A stretch of 64,000 nt of DNA from Amanita rubescens (GCA_015039365.1 WION01000002.1:1240001-1304000); one strand, 5' to 3'. Positions 36,540 through 48,634 are shown, numbered from the stretch's first letter. Notes: generated by a model not told the origin, from the letters alone. Numbers and translations are program-made.

Positions 36540-38468
36540 ATGTCCGCAACCGACAAAGAGAAGACAATCGTAGAAGAAAGCTCGTCTGCGGACCATATTG
36601 AAGAAGACTCCAATGTGGAATTTGGTGGAACAGACGCCCGAAAAGTGCTCGAGAAGAGATTATTGCTTAAACTTGACTTGCGAATGAGCATTATGGTTGT
36701 CATTTACATCTTAAACTATGTAAGTGTGCCTCTCTACTAGTGGCCCATTCCATTGCTCATCCCCCCCCCAGATCGATAGAAACAATGCCAGGTATGTGTT
36801 GTAACATTGAACCGAACAAGGCCTCACCAGCAAGCAGCGCGGCAAGGTTACGTGGCTTGCAAACTGACCTTCACTTGCATGGTACGCATTGTTGGATCCC
36901 TGTCCTGTCGCAGTCCTTTTTATTATTACGCGTAGGTCAAGAGTTTGCGACTCTTTTATCAATATTGTATGTTGGGTATATTATCATGCAGATACCATCG
37001 TAAGTACCTGTCTTAATTTGGCCAACATACTGTCAATATATTTGTAGGAACATGTTTCTAAACTACATAGGCCGACCTTCTCTTTACTTGCCCTTATGCA
37101 TGATGGTTTGGGGAATGATATCTTGCCTGACAGGTAGGCTATATGACTGCTACGTGCATTTCTGTCTGATCTTAATGGAATGGAAGGTATCACGAAAAAG
37201 TAGGTTAAAGGTGGTTAGGGTTTACTCAATCTGATTGCTTTGTAGCTTTGTCGGAGCTTTGCTTACTCGGTTTTTACCTTGGGTTTGTGGAAGCAGCCTT
37301 CTTTCCCGGCGCACTGGTAAGCAAATATACTGCCAAGGAGCATCATGTCAAGTGTTTTCCCACAGTTCTTGCTAACCAAATGGTATAAACGTGATGAGCT
37401 AGGTCTTCGCACCGCCATTTTAGTATTGCGGCAATATAATCAGTAATGCATTCGGCGCGCTAATCGCATCCGGAATCCTGGGAGGTATGCAAGGGAAGCT
37501 CGGGCACGCGGCATGGAGGTGGCTCTTCTATATTGAAGGGTCTTTGACCATTTTCGTTGCTGCTGTAGCCATTTTCGTCCTTCCGGACTTTCCGACCACG
37601 ACCCGGTGGCTCACGCCTCAGGAGAGGGCGCTCGCCATCAAGCGAATGGAAGAGGATGTAGGAGTCAACGACCATGAGGAGACCGGAGAACAGGGGAATG
37701 GGCTATGGCTTGCCATTACAGACTGGAAGGTGTGGTGGCTGGCATTTTTATTGACATCCCAAGTCGTCGCCTTGTCGTTCAACGCGTACTTTCCGACGTT
37801 GACCGCCACGCTGGGCTATAATCCGACAATATCGCTGGTGTTGGTTGCCCCACCCTTTTTGTTTACAACCATACTTTCATTCTTCTGGTCACGGTGCGTG
37901 AATCACTTGGCGGATAGGAGTACGTACTGATCGGAGCATTTTAAAGGCATTCGGACAAGACCCAGGAACGTTTCTGGCACATGTCGCTGTCCTTTGGCAT
38001 TGGAATAGTGGGTTTCATTATTTCCATAGCGACGACAAATATTGCTGCACGATATGTATCAATGTGAGTGACAAGCAACATACATGCGGATGCAGCACTG
38101 AGCATAGTACATCAGGTTCCTGATGGCGCAGTCGTATGCGGGATTCATCGTACTGTATGCATGGGTAAGCAATACGATAGCGCGACCAGCGTCTAAGCGG
38201 GCGGTGTCGCTTGCGTTGATTAATGCGTTCTCGCAGTTGGGGAACGTGGCAGGGTCGTAAGTGCGAAAAATTGGGGCAATATGGAACGTGGGACTAATGA
38301 GTCAGCAGATATGTATGGCCTTTGAAGTGGGGACCAACGTACCGTAAGTCGTACGCGATTTGTATTGCGACGAGTGGATGTGCGATAGTGATGGGATGGA
38401 TGTTCCGAAAGCATCTTGAGATGTTGAACAGACAACAGGAGAGATCAAGATTCCGGTACATCTTATAA
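36540..38468 (+). CDS. MFS transporter, allantoate/nicotinate permease (Dal5/Tna1-like), second copy
   Basis: Start MSATDKEKTIVEESSS. The cytoplasmic N-terminus is acidic, then KLDLRMSIMVVIYILNY+IDRNNAS (intron at about 36720-36771). Next are ARLRGLQTDLHLHGQEFATLLSILYVGYIIMQIPS, FLNYIGRPSLYLPLCMMVWG and FVEAAFFPGALFLLTKWY. The 37440-37900 exon holds WRWLFYIEGSLTIFVA, VLPDFP, DWKVWWLAFLL and FNAYFPTL. The C-terminus has NAFSQLGNVAGSYVWP and ends RFRYIL with TAA at 38466-38468. About 490 residues with about 12 membrane segments. It shares most landmark motifs and intron positions with the minus-strand paralog at 31148-33123. Its stop is only 54 bp from the NEM1 start on the same strand. Confidence 0.9.
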
Positions 38469-38522
38469 TAAAGCCGAGTATACGAAATATAATAATTGAG
38501 CTTACGCGCCAAACTGCTCGCC

Positions 38523-39714
38523 ATGAATTCACTTGCTTTTCTCTCCCGTCAACTCGATACTCGCCGTCCTTCAGCGCCAACTCAACCGCGCCCATTTAAC
38601 CGTGTTCCGACATGGGCTGCGTTCCCTCCAGTTAAGACATCTTTCTCCAAGACGTTCAAGCTCTTCTCCAGCTCTTCTCGTCCCTGCCCCGGGTCATCCT
38701 TCCCCTCCTGCTCCATCCCACATCGACTCTTTCCTCCGTATCCTCCTCATCGTTTGGACAAGACTCACATTCATCTGGTCTACTCTCAGAGCTCGTCTAT
38801 CCACTCTTTATCGTACTCCAGTCAATGTCTCCCCTGCACTTCACTCCTCGCCTCCCCCTCGATTTACCATCGATCCCCCCTCTCAGACATCATCTGCCCC
38901 CGCCGACTCTCAAGATGACTCGTCCCGCGCAAATACACCTCCCTCGCGGAAGCCAGGCATCCGGCAGCCCAAAACCCTCGTTCTTGACCTCGACGAAACG
39001 CTCATTCATTCCACTTCAAAGCCAATGGCTTCCGGCGCCGCAGGTCTGTTCGGTCGCCTAAGTTCCCTCGGAAGACGGAACTCTAGCGCTGGCCATATGG
39101 TCGAAGTGGTCCTACAAGGCAAAAGCACTTTATACCATGTCTATAAGCGTCCTTTTGTCGATTTTTTCCTCCGCACGGTACGTCATTTATGGTTTTACGT
39201 CCCCCTCTCGTCTCACCGGACCGATCTCCAGGTCTCCGGATGGTACACGCTCGTCATATTCACCGCCTCCATGCAAGAGTACGCAGACCCAGTCATTGAC
39301 TGGCTGGACGCTGGTCGTGGCATCTTGGCTCAACGTTTCTTCCGAGATGTCAGTTCTTATACTCGTGCGCAATAACCGCGCTCATAGTTTATTGCAGTCA
39401 TGCACTCAACTGCCAAATGGTTCATACACAAAGGACCTAACCGTCATCGATCCGGATCTTTCCCGTCTCTGCTTAATTGATAATTCCCCTATTAGTTACA
39501 GGGTCAATGAAGGTCGGTCCTATGTGCGTTTGTGTTGCATTTCGTTGACACGCACACAGCAAATGGGATACCCATCGAAGGCTGGACTCAAGACCCCGCC
39601 GACGAGGCATTGTTGCACCTGTTGCCCATCCTCGATTCGCTGCGATTCACCTCTGACGTCCGCCATGTGCTTGGCCTGCGAACAGCGGGCCTGTACAAAC
39701 CAGCAACGTCGTAG
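38523..39714 (+). CDS. NEM1: NEM1-like nuclear envelope phosphatase (HAD/FCP1 type)
   Basis: Nem1 with Spo7 dephosphorylates the lipin Pah1 at the nuclear/ER membrane, controlling phospholipid and triacylglycerol synthesis. The ATG gives [12 protein letters not shown]. An intron from about 38602 to 38671 (GTGTTC..CTCCAG) moves the frame into the segment [17 protein letters not shown], a membrane anchor. The catalytic FCP1-like domain starts [14 protein letters not shown], with the DxDxT motif. It continues [37 protein letters not shown] and [11 protein letters not shown]. The end is [11 protein letters not shown] with TAG at 39712-39714. Length about 330-340 residues. Two other introns sit near 39178-39232 and 39349-39398. 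Without the first intron the ATG frame would not reach the phosphatase. Confidence 0.88.
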
Positions 39715-40033
39715 CGTTGCCAAGCTTTATTCTTGTTTATAGAAGTAACTAATGCTCTTTAACCTCTTTCTTGCATTTGCATTCATTAATTTAGTGTCAT
39801 ACATCACCCATCGTTTCTTGATACCACAGCAAAGAACATTACCAACTGCACAATGTCTAACAAATGTCTTAATTACATGTACACTTACGCATATCGTTGC
39901 TCGTTTGAATTACAGATGCATCATCAGTGATTAAGATCAGGTTGTACATTGTTGTTGCCAATGAATGGGATATCGAACAGGAAAAAATCAAAGCAAAAAA
40001 AAAAAAAAGTGAAACCCGTAATAATGTCGTAAT
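39715..40033. other. Convergent 3' interval
   Basis: No gene. AT-rich spacer between the convergent NEM1 and SNF7 ends, with a 13-base A run near 39998-40010. Confidence 0.5.
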
Positions 40034-40986
40034 CTACCCCATCGCCAATGATGCTTGCAACTCTCTGAGTTGCGCTTCCTCGTCGTCTTCCACGACAGCC
40101 TTGGGCGCTATATTTACAACACATAAGCTGTGCACCCCGTGAGGTAATTACAGCACGTACCAATAGTAGTCTTCTGAGCCCCTGATGGAACGTGTATTGG
40201 AACATGGTCCGCTTCCGCGAGTCTTTCGTTCAGCGTCTCTTGTTCCAGTTCTTCCAATTCTTGCTGAATATCGTCCTACAGACATCCCCATTTAATCAAC
40301 GGCGAGCTACGATGAAGAAGAAAAAAAGACCTCACCTCTTCGAAAGGCATTCCAAAAGGTTGTGAAATCGTTTCGGCAATCTCTTTAGCCAATTCACGTT
40401 GATCATTTATAGAAACCATAGTATCGTCCACTTTCTGTATATTTCTAAAATATGACCAGTTAGAGGGGGTGTTGTGTGTAACAAACGAGAGGGAACGCAC
40501 AGAGAACCATGGATAACCTTGAGCGCATCGGATGCCTTCTTCATAGCCGCTATAGTCTGCGCATTGAGGTTGGCAGATTCCAGTGTATGTATCTGCATCT
40601 CTAGTTGCATCCTTGTACCCGCCAGCCGCTCAAGCTCGGTTTCGTTCATCTTCTTCCGTTTCAATGCCGCACTGGCAACTATGCATTACGACCAGAATAA
40701 GTCATCCAGAGAGAGAGAAGAGCGTTCGGAAAGACAAAAAAAACAGTCAGCCGACCCGAACGCTATAGCTAACACCGCAAGTCCCAAGGAGAGAAAAGAC
40801 CCTACCTGCCTTATTCGATACGGCGTTCGCCTTGGCTTTCTTGAGGTCCTCTTCAATCTTCTTCTGAAGATACTCCTCTTTCTTGTCAATCATCTGGACA
40901 TGCTGTCGTAGGTCAACGATAGCATCCCGGGTGCTCTGTTTCGGATCTCTGCGACCACCAAAGTAGCTCATGAAGCTGGCCATCAT
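40034..40986 (-). CDS. SNF7: ESCRT-III subunit Snf7/Vps32 (CHMP4)
   Basis: The main filament-forming subunit of ESCRT-III, needed for multivesicular-body sorting and membrane scission. It starts MMASFMSYFGGRRDPK; the second Met at 40983 is an alternative. Helix 1 is basic and the coil reads MIDKKEEYLQKKIEEDLKKAK. After an intron at about 40681-40806 come LKRKKMNETELERLAGTRMQ and MQIHTLESANLNAQTI, then DDTMVSINDQRELAKEIAE. The C-terminus ends with a MIM1-type helix, AQLRELQASLAMG, which binds Vps4 and Bro1-type partners. TAG at 40034-40036. About 220 residues, four introns. Some of the introns are long for this genome. Confidence 0.92.
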
Positions 40987-41227
40987 CTCTCGAGATATGA
41001 GGCGGTAATGAGGAAGGACAGGGAGTTGGTGCTGCTGCTGCGGCAGAACAGAACAAGTGATTGGGGGGCTCGGGTGAGCAACTATGCAAGCAGCCCAAAA
41101 AGGTAATTATGACTCTATGCACGTGAATGGGAAGTAAGATAGTCTCTATATAAGTAGTAGCGCTCAAGGCTAGGGTATTCAATAACGGGTATCCCTAACT
41201 ACACATCGCCCACAGAGCACGCAGGCA

Positions 41228-42482
41228 TCAATCGTTTTTATCGTCACTGCAAAAAAAAGCAAGATAAGCGTTCCATGGCCCTGGAAGATGATTGTTTCGA
41301 ACTTACTCTTCATCTTCACTGCGTTCATCTGCTGCACCCCTTCCCGAAACGACACGCCATGCTACCCTACAGATCATCCAGAACCAAACTAGTTGAAGGA
41401 CCTGAAAGAGGATTGATGAACTAGCAGTGTATCAGAGAAACGTTCGACATTACCTGTAACGACCACAATAAAATATTGAACCACATGAGGACAGTTGAGT
41501 TGAAGCCTTCGAGGAACTTTGGGAGATCATAAACCGCCTTGATAACGAATATAAACAAAACGTGTCGTGTAATAAACCAAGAAACCAGGAAGACACCAAA
41601 AGTGACATCGCAGGCGAGTTGGCTGATTTTTGTATAGCGAATCATTTTTGCCAGCTAATCAAGTTTGAGTACCTCTGCATCAACGTATACCGCGTGAAGC
41701 ACTGACTGGCAAAAATATGTCACACCAATCCATCAGCACTATGGTCAAGCACCCAACGCGGGTAAGGTTCATACGATAGCTCAGAGCCATAAGAATAATT
41801 GTGATGACATGGTGGGCCAACATCTGGAAGTGGTCCTTTCGTCTGGCCTCCGCGTGTAAGATTAAGATTTGATGTAGATAGAAAGCAAATTGAGTTAGAT
41901 AGTAGAATTTAACTGGACCGGGCAACGGGGTGTGGGGATACCCCACCCAAAAGGTTGGTGCGTCAAATAGTCGCGTCGGGAGACTCCAGTTGACATACTG
42001 TCAATCAAATAATTAGGCTCTGTAAATCCATATATTCAAACACGTACCAATCCAAATAAGCATAGCGCAGCGTAATATACAAATTGCCAGCCTTGCTCAG
42101 CAAAACGAAGTACGCTCCGATGAATATGTCGGAGCTTTTTTTGATAGCTTAAATTATGAGAATGTCCATTCCCGTTGACATGGGGTTTAGCGGAACCGTT
42201 GGCTTTTGCTTCTGCTTTCCGTTGTCTGCGGCGTTCCAATCCCCTCATCAACACCCACCGCGCAAACGGCTCAAACAGGCATAGCCGGAACGCGTCGCGA
42301 AGGATGGCAAGAACAGCTATGACACCGACGACAAAGCAAAGGTCAAGCGGGCCGATGCCGAAGTAGGAAGAGTCTTGAAATGAATCTGGGTTCAACGGTG
42401 CCTCCGCCGGATATGAAAGGTAGAAAAACGGGGTGATATAGGAAGACATCCGGTCTTTAACGGGCAACCAGAGAGCGTCCAT
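41228..42482 (-). CDS. LAG1: Ceramide synthase (LAG1, TLC domain)
   Basis: An ER acyltransferase joining a sphingoid base to a very-long-chain acyl-CoA. The chosen ATG gives MDALWLPVKDRMSSYITPFF. The open frame upstream has no ATG and looks like a 5' UTR intron ending GGACAG. A TRAM/LAG-like N-terminal part holds GPLDLCFVVGVIAVLAILRD and a basic linker. The TLC domain includes FYYLTQFAFYLHQILILH, the two-histidine motif MLAHHVITI, and CDIFLP. Further membrane segments occur near 41450-41640. The last exon adds an acidic SEDEDDDKND tail, common in yeast Lag1, with TGA at 41228-41230. About 360-370 residues. Confidence 0.9.
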
Positions 42483-42737
42483 TAGCCTGTCCACAAAAAC
42501 GTACGATGCACGTTCGTCGCTATGTGTATCGCTTACCAAGCCCGAGCTTGAACCTAACGCGGGGGAAAGAGCGTGTAGGTGTGAGAGTGCGAGTTCCAAG
42601 AAACTTGGAAACTTGGTGGCGTGGCAGGAATAAGTGGTTAAAAAGAAAAGCCCGTGGTTCGAGTTATGTATGCCAAGTGAGGGCGGCCATGGAAATCCGT
42701 GGGAAATTGCAAGGTTCACCGTCCTCTTCGCGTCCAC

Positions 42738-43655
42738 ATGTCCACTCAACCGAATTGTACCCTCTACATCAATAATCTCAATGACAAAGTCAACAAGGAA
42801 GAGCTACGCTCACAGCTATATGCTCTGTTCACCACCTACGGCAAAGTCGTCGATATTGTCGCTTCTAAAAGTCAAAAGATGAGGGGTCAGGCTTTCCTTG
42901 TCTTTGCAGATCAGGGAGGTGCAACTTCTGCTATGCGTGCATGTGAGGGCATAGTGTTCTACGATAAGCCAATGGTACGTTTCTCTGGGATCTCGTATTT
43001 GTTTGAGTTCTGGAACTCGCTATTCTTAGCGTATTTCCTATGCAAAGACAAGGTCGTACGCAACGCTACGAAGAGAAGATCCCAATTTTATTCCGCCAAA
43101 CGCAGTAAATGCCAGCCCCCTTGCTATGCAAATGCAGGCGTCAAAGCGGCCGAGAGAGGAGACGGCAAAGGGGGGTGCGGAGAGACAAGCCAAGCGTGGA
43201 AGAAGCGAAGAGGACGAAGAAGAAATGGAAATCGATGAGGACGAGGAAAGCGGAAAGCCAGGTTTGCCGTTCACTATTTTTAGTTGCACCTGTCTATTTA
43301 CCGAATCTTAAGCATCCCCACCCCCTGTACCTGCCCAAGTACAACGGCCATCAGCTAGGCTGATGTGCACAAACCTCCCACAAGAAATCACAGAAGACAT
43401 GTTAGCTGTCCTCTTTCAACAGTGCGTCCTTGGTCCTGATTACGCGCTCAGTGGCAGTCCAACGGTGACTCCATCAGGTATCAAGGTTTTCAAACAACGC
43501 AAATTACTTGGTCTTCTACACCCGGGCCTGGTGGTGCCAGGTCAAAAATGGCGCAGGTCTTTTACGAAACACCAGAACTGGCGACGGTGGCAAAAGGAGC
43601 GCTGGACGGATTCTCGATCAAAAAAGGATGGGAAATGTCTGTTGTATACATTTGA
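42738..43655 (+). CDS. U1A/U2B''-type spliceosomal protein, two RRMs
   Basis: A snRNP protein that binds U1 or U2 snRNA stem-loops. RRM1 starts MSTQPNCTLYINNLND, with RNP2 LYINNL and RNP1 MRGQAFLVF. The linker contains KRPREETAKGG and an acidic EEDEEEMEIDEDEE stretch. RRM2 (RLMCTNLPQEITEDMLAVLF) continues after an intron at about 43421-43476 into YQGFQTTQITWSS and AQVFYETPELATVAKGAL. It ends GWEMSVVYI with TGA at 43653-43655. Basidiomycetes often have one gene serving both U1A and U2B'' roles, so I do not choose. Divergent from LAG1; its stop is 67 bp from the convergent Hsp31-like gene. Confidence 0.9.
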
Positions 43656-43722
43656 AATTTCACTTGTCTCTCGTTATCGGCTACTCCTAATGAAAGACAA
43701 TCGTGGAAGCGAATCGCTCTCA

Positions 43723-44706
43723 TTATTTCTGCAAAGCCTTGAGAATCTCTTTCCCGACTGGACCGGCAGATGCGGGGTTTTGGCCAGTGATCAAGCGACC
43801 ATCCACAACTACCTTGGGCTGTACGCTCCATGGTCATTTTTACTTCTACTATCCCGTGCAACAGGACTTACCCCCCAAGCTTCTGCAGCCTTTGCGTACT
43901 TGCCTCCAAGAGCCGTAATCCTGTCTTCAAGTAGGAAAGGAATGTCCTAAACGATTGAGTATATGCCAGTAACCCAACAGTCGGAATGCATTACCTTTGT
44001 CATACCCACAGCCTCTTCTTCAGCATTCGAGAACCCGGTAACAGCTTTTCCGCTGAAAATAGGCTTTCCATCACGGTCTACTGCGCCAACAAGTGCGCTA
44101 TTTGCGTAGTAAATAACTGGAGTTATCAACAACCAAGTATAACGCACGCAGGTCCATGACAAACTGCCGCCACGATTTTGTTGGATTGATAAAACTATTC
44201 GGGGTTGGTCCAGAATCCGCAGCCACACTGTGAAACTTACCTGAGAAGCGAGCTTAATGTTGACTGCGTCTTGTGCAAGGTCAATAACGGGGCCATGACC
44301 TCCGACGTAAAAGATGGCATCGTAGCCCTCTGCTTTGACGTCTGACAATTTCTTGGCGCTGGCTAACTTTCGTTTGACGGTTTCATCGTTCAAGAACTTG
44401 ACGCTGTCGTTGTCATTTTCATATGTCTTTTACGAGGCATCAATGTTTCAGACAAGGTAGAGTGGACGCGTGAATACCTTTACGCTTTCTCTGGCTACCG
44501 GAGGGTTAGGACCTGCGGGTGAGGCGAAATCGATATTTGTGTGAGGCTCGAGAATGTAATAAGGGTGTGCTGCCTCTGGCAAGTACCACCCCTAGATAAG
44601 ATAATATGAAATAAAGATAGATGTACTTCCATTTTAATTTGCGTACTGTTTGATTTCCGGTAAGAGTCTCGTTGCAAGAGGTAAAAACGAAGAGTACAGA
44701 AGGCAT
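43723..44706 (-). CDS. DJ-1/PfpI superfamily protein (Hsp31/glyoxalase III-like)
   Basis: A class I glutamine-amidotransferase-fold protein. Hsp31-type members act as glyoxalase III or stress chaperones. Start MPSVLFVFTSCNETL. After small introns the core reads GWYLPEAAHPYYIL and DAIFYVGGHGPVIDLA. The nucleophile elbow AAVCHGPAALVGA, with the catalytic Cys, is split by an intron at about 44097-44150. Near the end are FSNAEEEAVGM, GRLITGQNPASAGPVG and KEILKALQK, with TAA at 43723-43725. About 245 residues, typical. Divergent from the broken kinase, with 77 bp between ATGs. Confidence 0.9.
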
Positions 44707-44783
44707 GGTGGTGAAACGGAGCGTTGGAGTAATAGCTAAACCGGCTAGACTGGCTCTTGCTTTATCCGGTCACTCATGTCTTC

Positions 44784-45257
44784 ATGCTTGCTCTCCTCCG
44801 ACTTGGAGGAAACCGGCTTCATTCACCCACTCTAGTTCTGCGTCGTACATCCATCACAGCCCCTCGTTTCATTCCTTCGCGTCTTGATGCAATCGAGGAC
44901 ATTGAAGATTACCGACCCGGCGGTCATCACCCCATATCTGTTGGCGACACCTTTGACCATGGACGTTTCAGAGTCCTTCATAAACTCGGATTTGGAGGCT
45001 CTTCTACTGTTTGGCTGGCGCGCGACCAGCGGGAAGACGGAGACCTCGGTAGAATTGTCACCCTTAAGGATGGGCTCCGATTTTTCCTCATCCAAGGCCC
45101 CGAGCGAGATCCCCGAACTGGCTATTTCCCAAAAACTTAGAGCGTCCCTCCGTCCTTCCGACTCTGTCGACTTCCAGACTGTCGATCACCATTTCTTCGT
45201 ACAAGGTCCGAACGGCTCCCATCTATTTCTCATATTCCCTCTTGCTGGCCCCAGTAT
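44784..45257 (+). pseudogene. SRPK-like kinase, 5' part, frameshifted and split by a transposon
   Basis: The N-lobe of an SR-protein-kinase-like enzyme of the type expanded in Agaricomycetes. Visible are EDIEDYRPGGHHPISVGD, the glycine loop LHKLGFGGSSTVWLARD and GRIVTLK, with the ATP-binding lysine. Right after VTLK (about 45066-45070) the sequence continues in another frame: MGSDFSSSKAPSEIPE, then VDHHFFVQGPNGSHLFLI and FPLAGPSI. No intron fits, so about two bases are missing or one is extra. The reading frame is then cut at 45257 by the left end of the 7.2-kb element. The remainder resumes at 52453. The kinase cannot be made as a whole. Confidence 0.8.
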
Positions 45258-45308
45258 CATCAGGAAAAACGTCGTTGGCCATTTAGACCCAATTATCTCT
45301 ACTTATGT
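45258..45308 (+). repeat. Left terminal inverted repeat
   Basis: 51 bp, paired with 52400-52450. Only two adjacent positions differ (TT here, CC in the other arm read inverted). Confidence 0.92.
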
Positions 45309-45362
45309 CTAATCTGACTAATGATATCTAGTCTTGTCTAGCTACGCAAAGTTTGAACTAAG

Positions 45363-48300
45363 TTATATTAGAACTGCTGAGTTGAAAAGGATATAGGTAT
45401 CTGACACGTTGAATGGATTAACAAGGAAAGAGTCCGTTTCCTCCAACACCGTATCACTACTTAAGTCACGAGATATAGCATGTCCAACCAACGGGAAAAG
45501 GTGTATACTTTGGGAGATTTTTGTAATGCAGATGATGCTTGCCACCCTTGAAGCGCCTTGACGCGCACGTGAGACCTTATACATGCCATGATTTGGTTCT
45601 GGATGTGCCCGAAATTCTGTAAACCACTCGACATATGCAAGGTATAAGGGCGCCAGGGTAGGACCGAATAATAGCTTGGCAGCTGTATCTTGAATGGTGA
45701 ATACAACACGAACTTGGGCTACACGATAGGCTAGAAGTGCAGAGTTAAGACGCTAGCCTGTAGTAGTAATAGTAGTAAGACGATGTACGTACCATGCGGC
45801 ACTGTATTTCCTTCAGCCTCATTTATACGGACTAAGACGGTGTCGAATCGCGCGGGTATTGCCTGACCTCGCTTGTTCTTCCTGTTTGGCTGAACATGGA
45901 TAGCATCGATAATGCTATTGTCGTCCTCGGGAGTAAACTTGATGCGATGATATGCTGAAACGTAAACGAAAGGCATGCTTATGTTGCAGGCCTCCCGTTC
46001 TACCTGCGTTCGGCTCAACTGTGGGTTCCGCCATTGTGCCACAAAGCGCGCCATTGCATCCCTGAAGTATGTAGCACCATAGCTTGAAGTCAGCGCATCA
46101 AGTGAGACACCACGTGCTGATGGACGGCGCGTCATTTTTAAACGCCGTTTTCTTTGTACTAGCCGGGGTTGAGGCGCTGGCGTGGTATGGGTCGTCCTGC
46201 CATTTGCATTGTGCCACTGAATGAAGTTTGCATGTCGATGTACTTTGTCGTGTCTTTCTAACCATGTTGTCATCTGGGGTAGCTCATCTTTCCGGTTTGT
46301 GGTACGATAGGGACCCTTCGCAAGCTCGCAGTGTAATCTCTCCGTATGTTGTGAGTTATAATTGTCTGTGGTTCCAAAGAGTTGGATGGATGACGTATAA
46401 TGTCGGCACATATGAAGTTTAGGTATATTGAATTGCTCGCGAATCCCGAGTTCAACAAAAATGGTCTTGTTGTCATGAAATTCTTGTAGAGAAGTGGCGA
46501 GCGCTCGCAAGGACCCACTACTATGAATGGGAAACTGGGCTAGATAGAGGAAGTCCATTATTGCACGAACGGCACGTATTAGACGAGATGGGTCAAGGTT
46601 CCCTGGTAGGCGCATGTCGACAACAATACCCATCAGGATACGACACATCTGGTCATGCTCTTTTCCCGTTAACCGAGATAGGCCGGAAATTCCACTCTTA
46701 AATATGCGAATGTGATGATTTGGGGCAACGCGCTGAAAGCGTGCATCAAGCTCGGCTGCACCATATGCAGCCTTAAGCCATGTTATTAGATGCTTGACAA
46801 GTCCTTGGTGGAGTTGATGTAGGACATCGGGCGTAATAGACTGGAAGATATTGACAAGCGGGAGATGTTGCCAGAATGGGTGGTGAAGGGGCTTGATCTT
46901 CTCTGCCTCGCAGGCGGTGAGAAACTGACAAGGGTCGCTATCCGCCTTTTCGAATGCGTTGAGGACCGCAACAATGTTCCGGTTTTGAAGGGGAATGTCG
47001 ATTGAACCGAGCTCCTTGGAATCTATCATACACTTGGGGCATTCACCCTTCTTCACTCCTGCAACTAGAAGCTGTTCGGGGTAGTCACCTATATAAATGG
47101 CGAGTATAGGGTGGACACGTCGCAATACACCGTCGCCACTCCTCATTATCTTTCCTCGGAGCCCAAGCTTCTCAAGTGGTGACAGAATATGCTGTAAGCA
47201 GGAATGAAATAGGTTCGCCAGGCAACGGCGACGTGAAGCTGAATTTGAGATATGTTTGAGCTTGCTGGTTGGCAAATATGCTAAGAGAGCTTGGCCACGC
47301 TGAGAGGGCTTTCGACGAATGTGTTTTGGGAGGTTGCCAATAGTAAGATAAAACGGATAGGCAGATTTGCTGCCAAATTGGGTAACTTGCGTTTGGTCTG
47401 TGGAGACGATGAGGGGGATGATTGTAGCACCACGTTTATGTTGCTCAAGTTTAATCTATTATGTTCTTTAGTAACTGATAATGTTTGTTGCGTTATTGCC
47501 TACCTGGGCTTCCCACCACCACTCTCCTGTATGTAGCTCATGGTAAATGCGTTGTGATTTATCGCGTGAAGTATAGTGACGCTCTGGACTAAATACAAGG
47601 TGGCTTGCGAACTCGGCATCGCCATAAAGTGCCTTGATACACTCCACAACATTGCGCGAGTACAATGTCACCGACTCGCCTAAGATTGAGACTTCGTCTT
47701 GTTGAAATTTTGGGCGACTGGGTAATTGAGTATCAATAATCTTGTTTAGTTCTCGACTGTTCTTGTAAGAGAGTCCCAGGTCTTCAGCTATCTATGAATG
47801 ATATTAGACTTGAGACACACAATATTAAACCTAACTGACCTCATTGAGAAGCTCGTCTAATGCCGATACGGCTATCTTATGGATCTTCGCCCAACGTGCT
47901 ATCACCCAGTTGGCTTTGGATGTAAAAGGATAGTAAATGTCGCTACCACTTGCAGGCTGGGACAAACGTTGTTGATAGATGTCGTAATCCCTATTAAATG
48001 GCTCTTGACTCTGTATTGGTGAACCAGCCGAGCTATAAATAAAATTTTCGATGTATACGTCGCCTCCATGATGGGTGTCCGCTGCGCCTGGGGAAGTTTC
48101 ATGACTGTGTTCCTGGGAAGTAGCGGCTTCTGGTTGGGGGTATTGCTCCGTAACATCAACATGGGTACTGTTTTGCGCTACTTCACCCTCGGCGGTATCA
48201 TCCTCGGGATCCTCCTCCTCCTCCGAATCTTCGCATCCATCACTCCCTGCAATTTTTAGGCGAGCAAGTCAGTGATCATATCTAATTAATGCTATAAGCT

Positions 48301-48547
48301 TACCTTCAGCATGCGGAAATCCACGGTCTTCATCAGGCCAATCCAGATCACCATCCTCGTAATTGCCAAAAAAGTCCCCTTCAAACTGAGGTACATCATT
48401 TGTGTTATCTTCTTCCTCTTCCTCCTGCTCAACCTCTTTCAGGTGGCTGTAGTGTGCTGCCAAACAGAGTAAATTTTTGCTCCGTTGAACATGCAAGCTA
48501 AACCCCGACGGCTTGAAATTTCGATAACAACCTGCACAATACACCAT
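45363..48547 (-). CDS. Plavaka-family transposase
   Basis: Exons join without a break from MVYCAGCYRNFKPSGFSLH (a C-x2-C..H zinc-finger-like start) to a stop at 45363. Landmarks in order: an acidic Glu/Asp-rich region; SKANWVIARWAKIHKIAV; AEDLGLSYKNSRELNKII; TLYSRNVVECIKALYGD and LHTGEWWWEAQ; LTIGNLPKHIRRKPSQRG; YPEQLLVAGVKKGECPKC; TPDVLHQLHQGLVKH; GLSRLTGKEHDQM; GIREQFNIPKLH; NSQHTERLHCELAKGPYRTTNRKD. After an intron at about 45681-45791, the C-terminal exon holds AYVEWFTEF and SDTVLEETDSFLVNPF. These are the conserved blocks of the Plavaka (CACTA-superfamily) proteins of basidiomycetes. About 950 residues. I do not assign catalytic acidic residues by eye. Confidence 0.9.
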
Positions 48548-48634
48548 GGAACTGGCGGCGACGGGTCAGGGGATTCGACAACAACCTGCACAATACACCA
48601 CGGAACTGGCGGCGACGGGTCAGGGGATGATGGG
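48527..48634. repeat. 54-bp tandem duplication over the transposase start
   Basis: Two adjacent copies of a 54-bp unit (from 48527 and from 48581) each contain the start-codon region CCRTGGTGTATTGTGCAGG (minus strand). The proximal copy has ATG, the distal one GTG at the same place. 54 bp is 18 codons, so the frame is kept between copies. Confidence 0.85.

Noticed and set aside
38533..39375. NEM1 starting at 38533 in the phosphatase frame
   Set aside because: That codon is TTG preceded by a stop. The ATG at 38523 plus one intron enters the phosphatase frame correctly.
42482..42749. N-terminal extension of LAG1
   Set aside because: The upstream open frame has no ATG and contains a donor/acceptor pair that fits a 5' UTR intron. 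MDALW is the natural start.
45256..45257. TA target site as in Tc1/mariner
   Set aside because: Only AT gives matching bases on both sides and restores the kinase frame. The transposase is also Plavaka-like, not Tc1-like.
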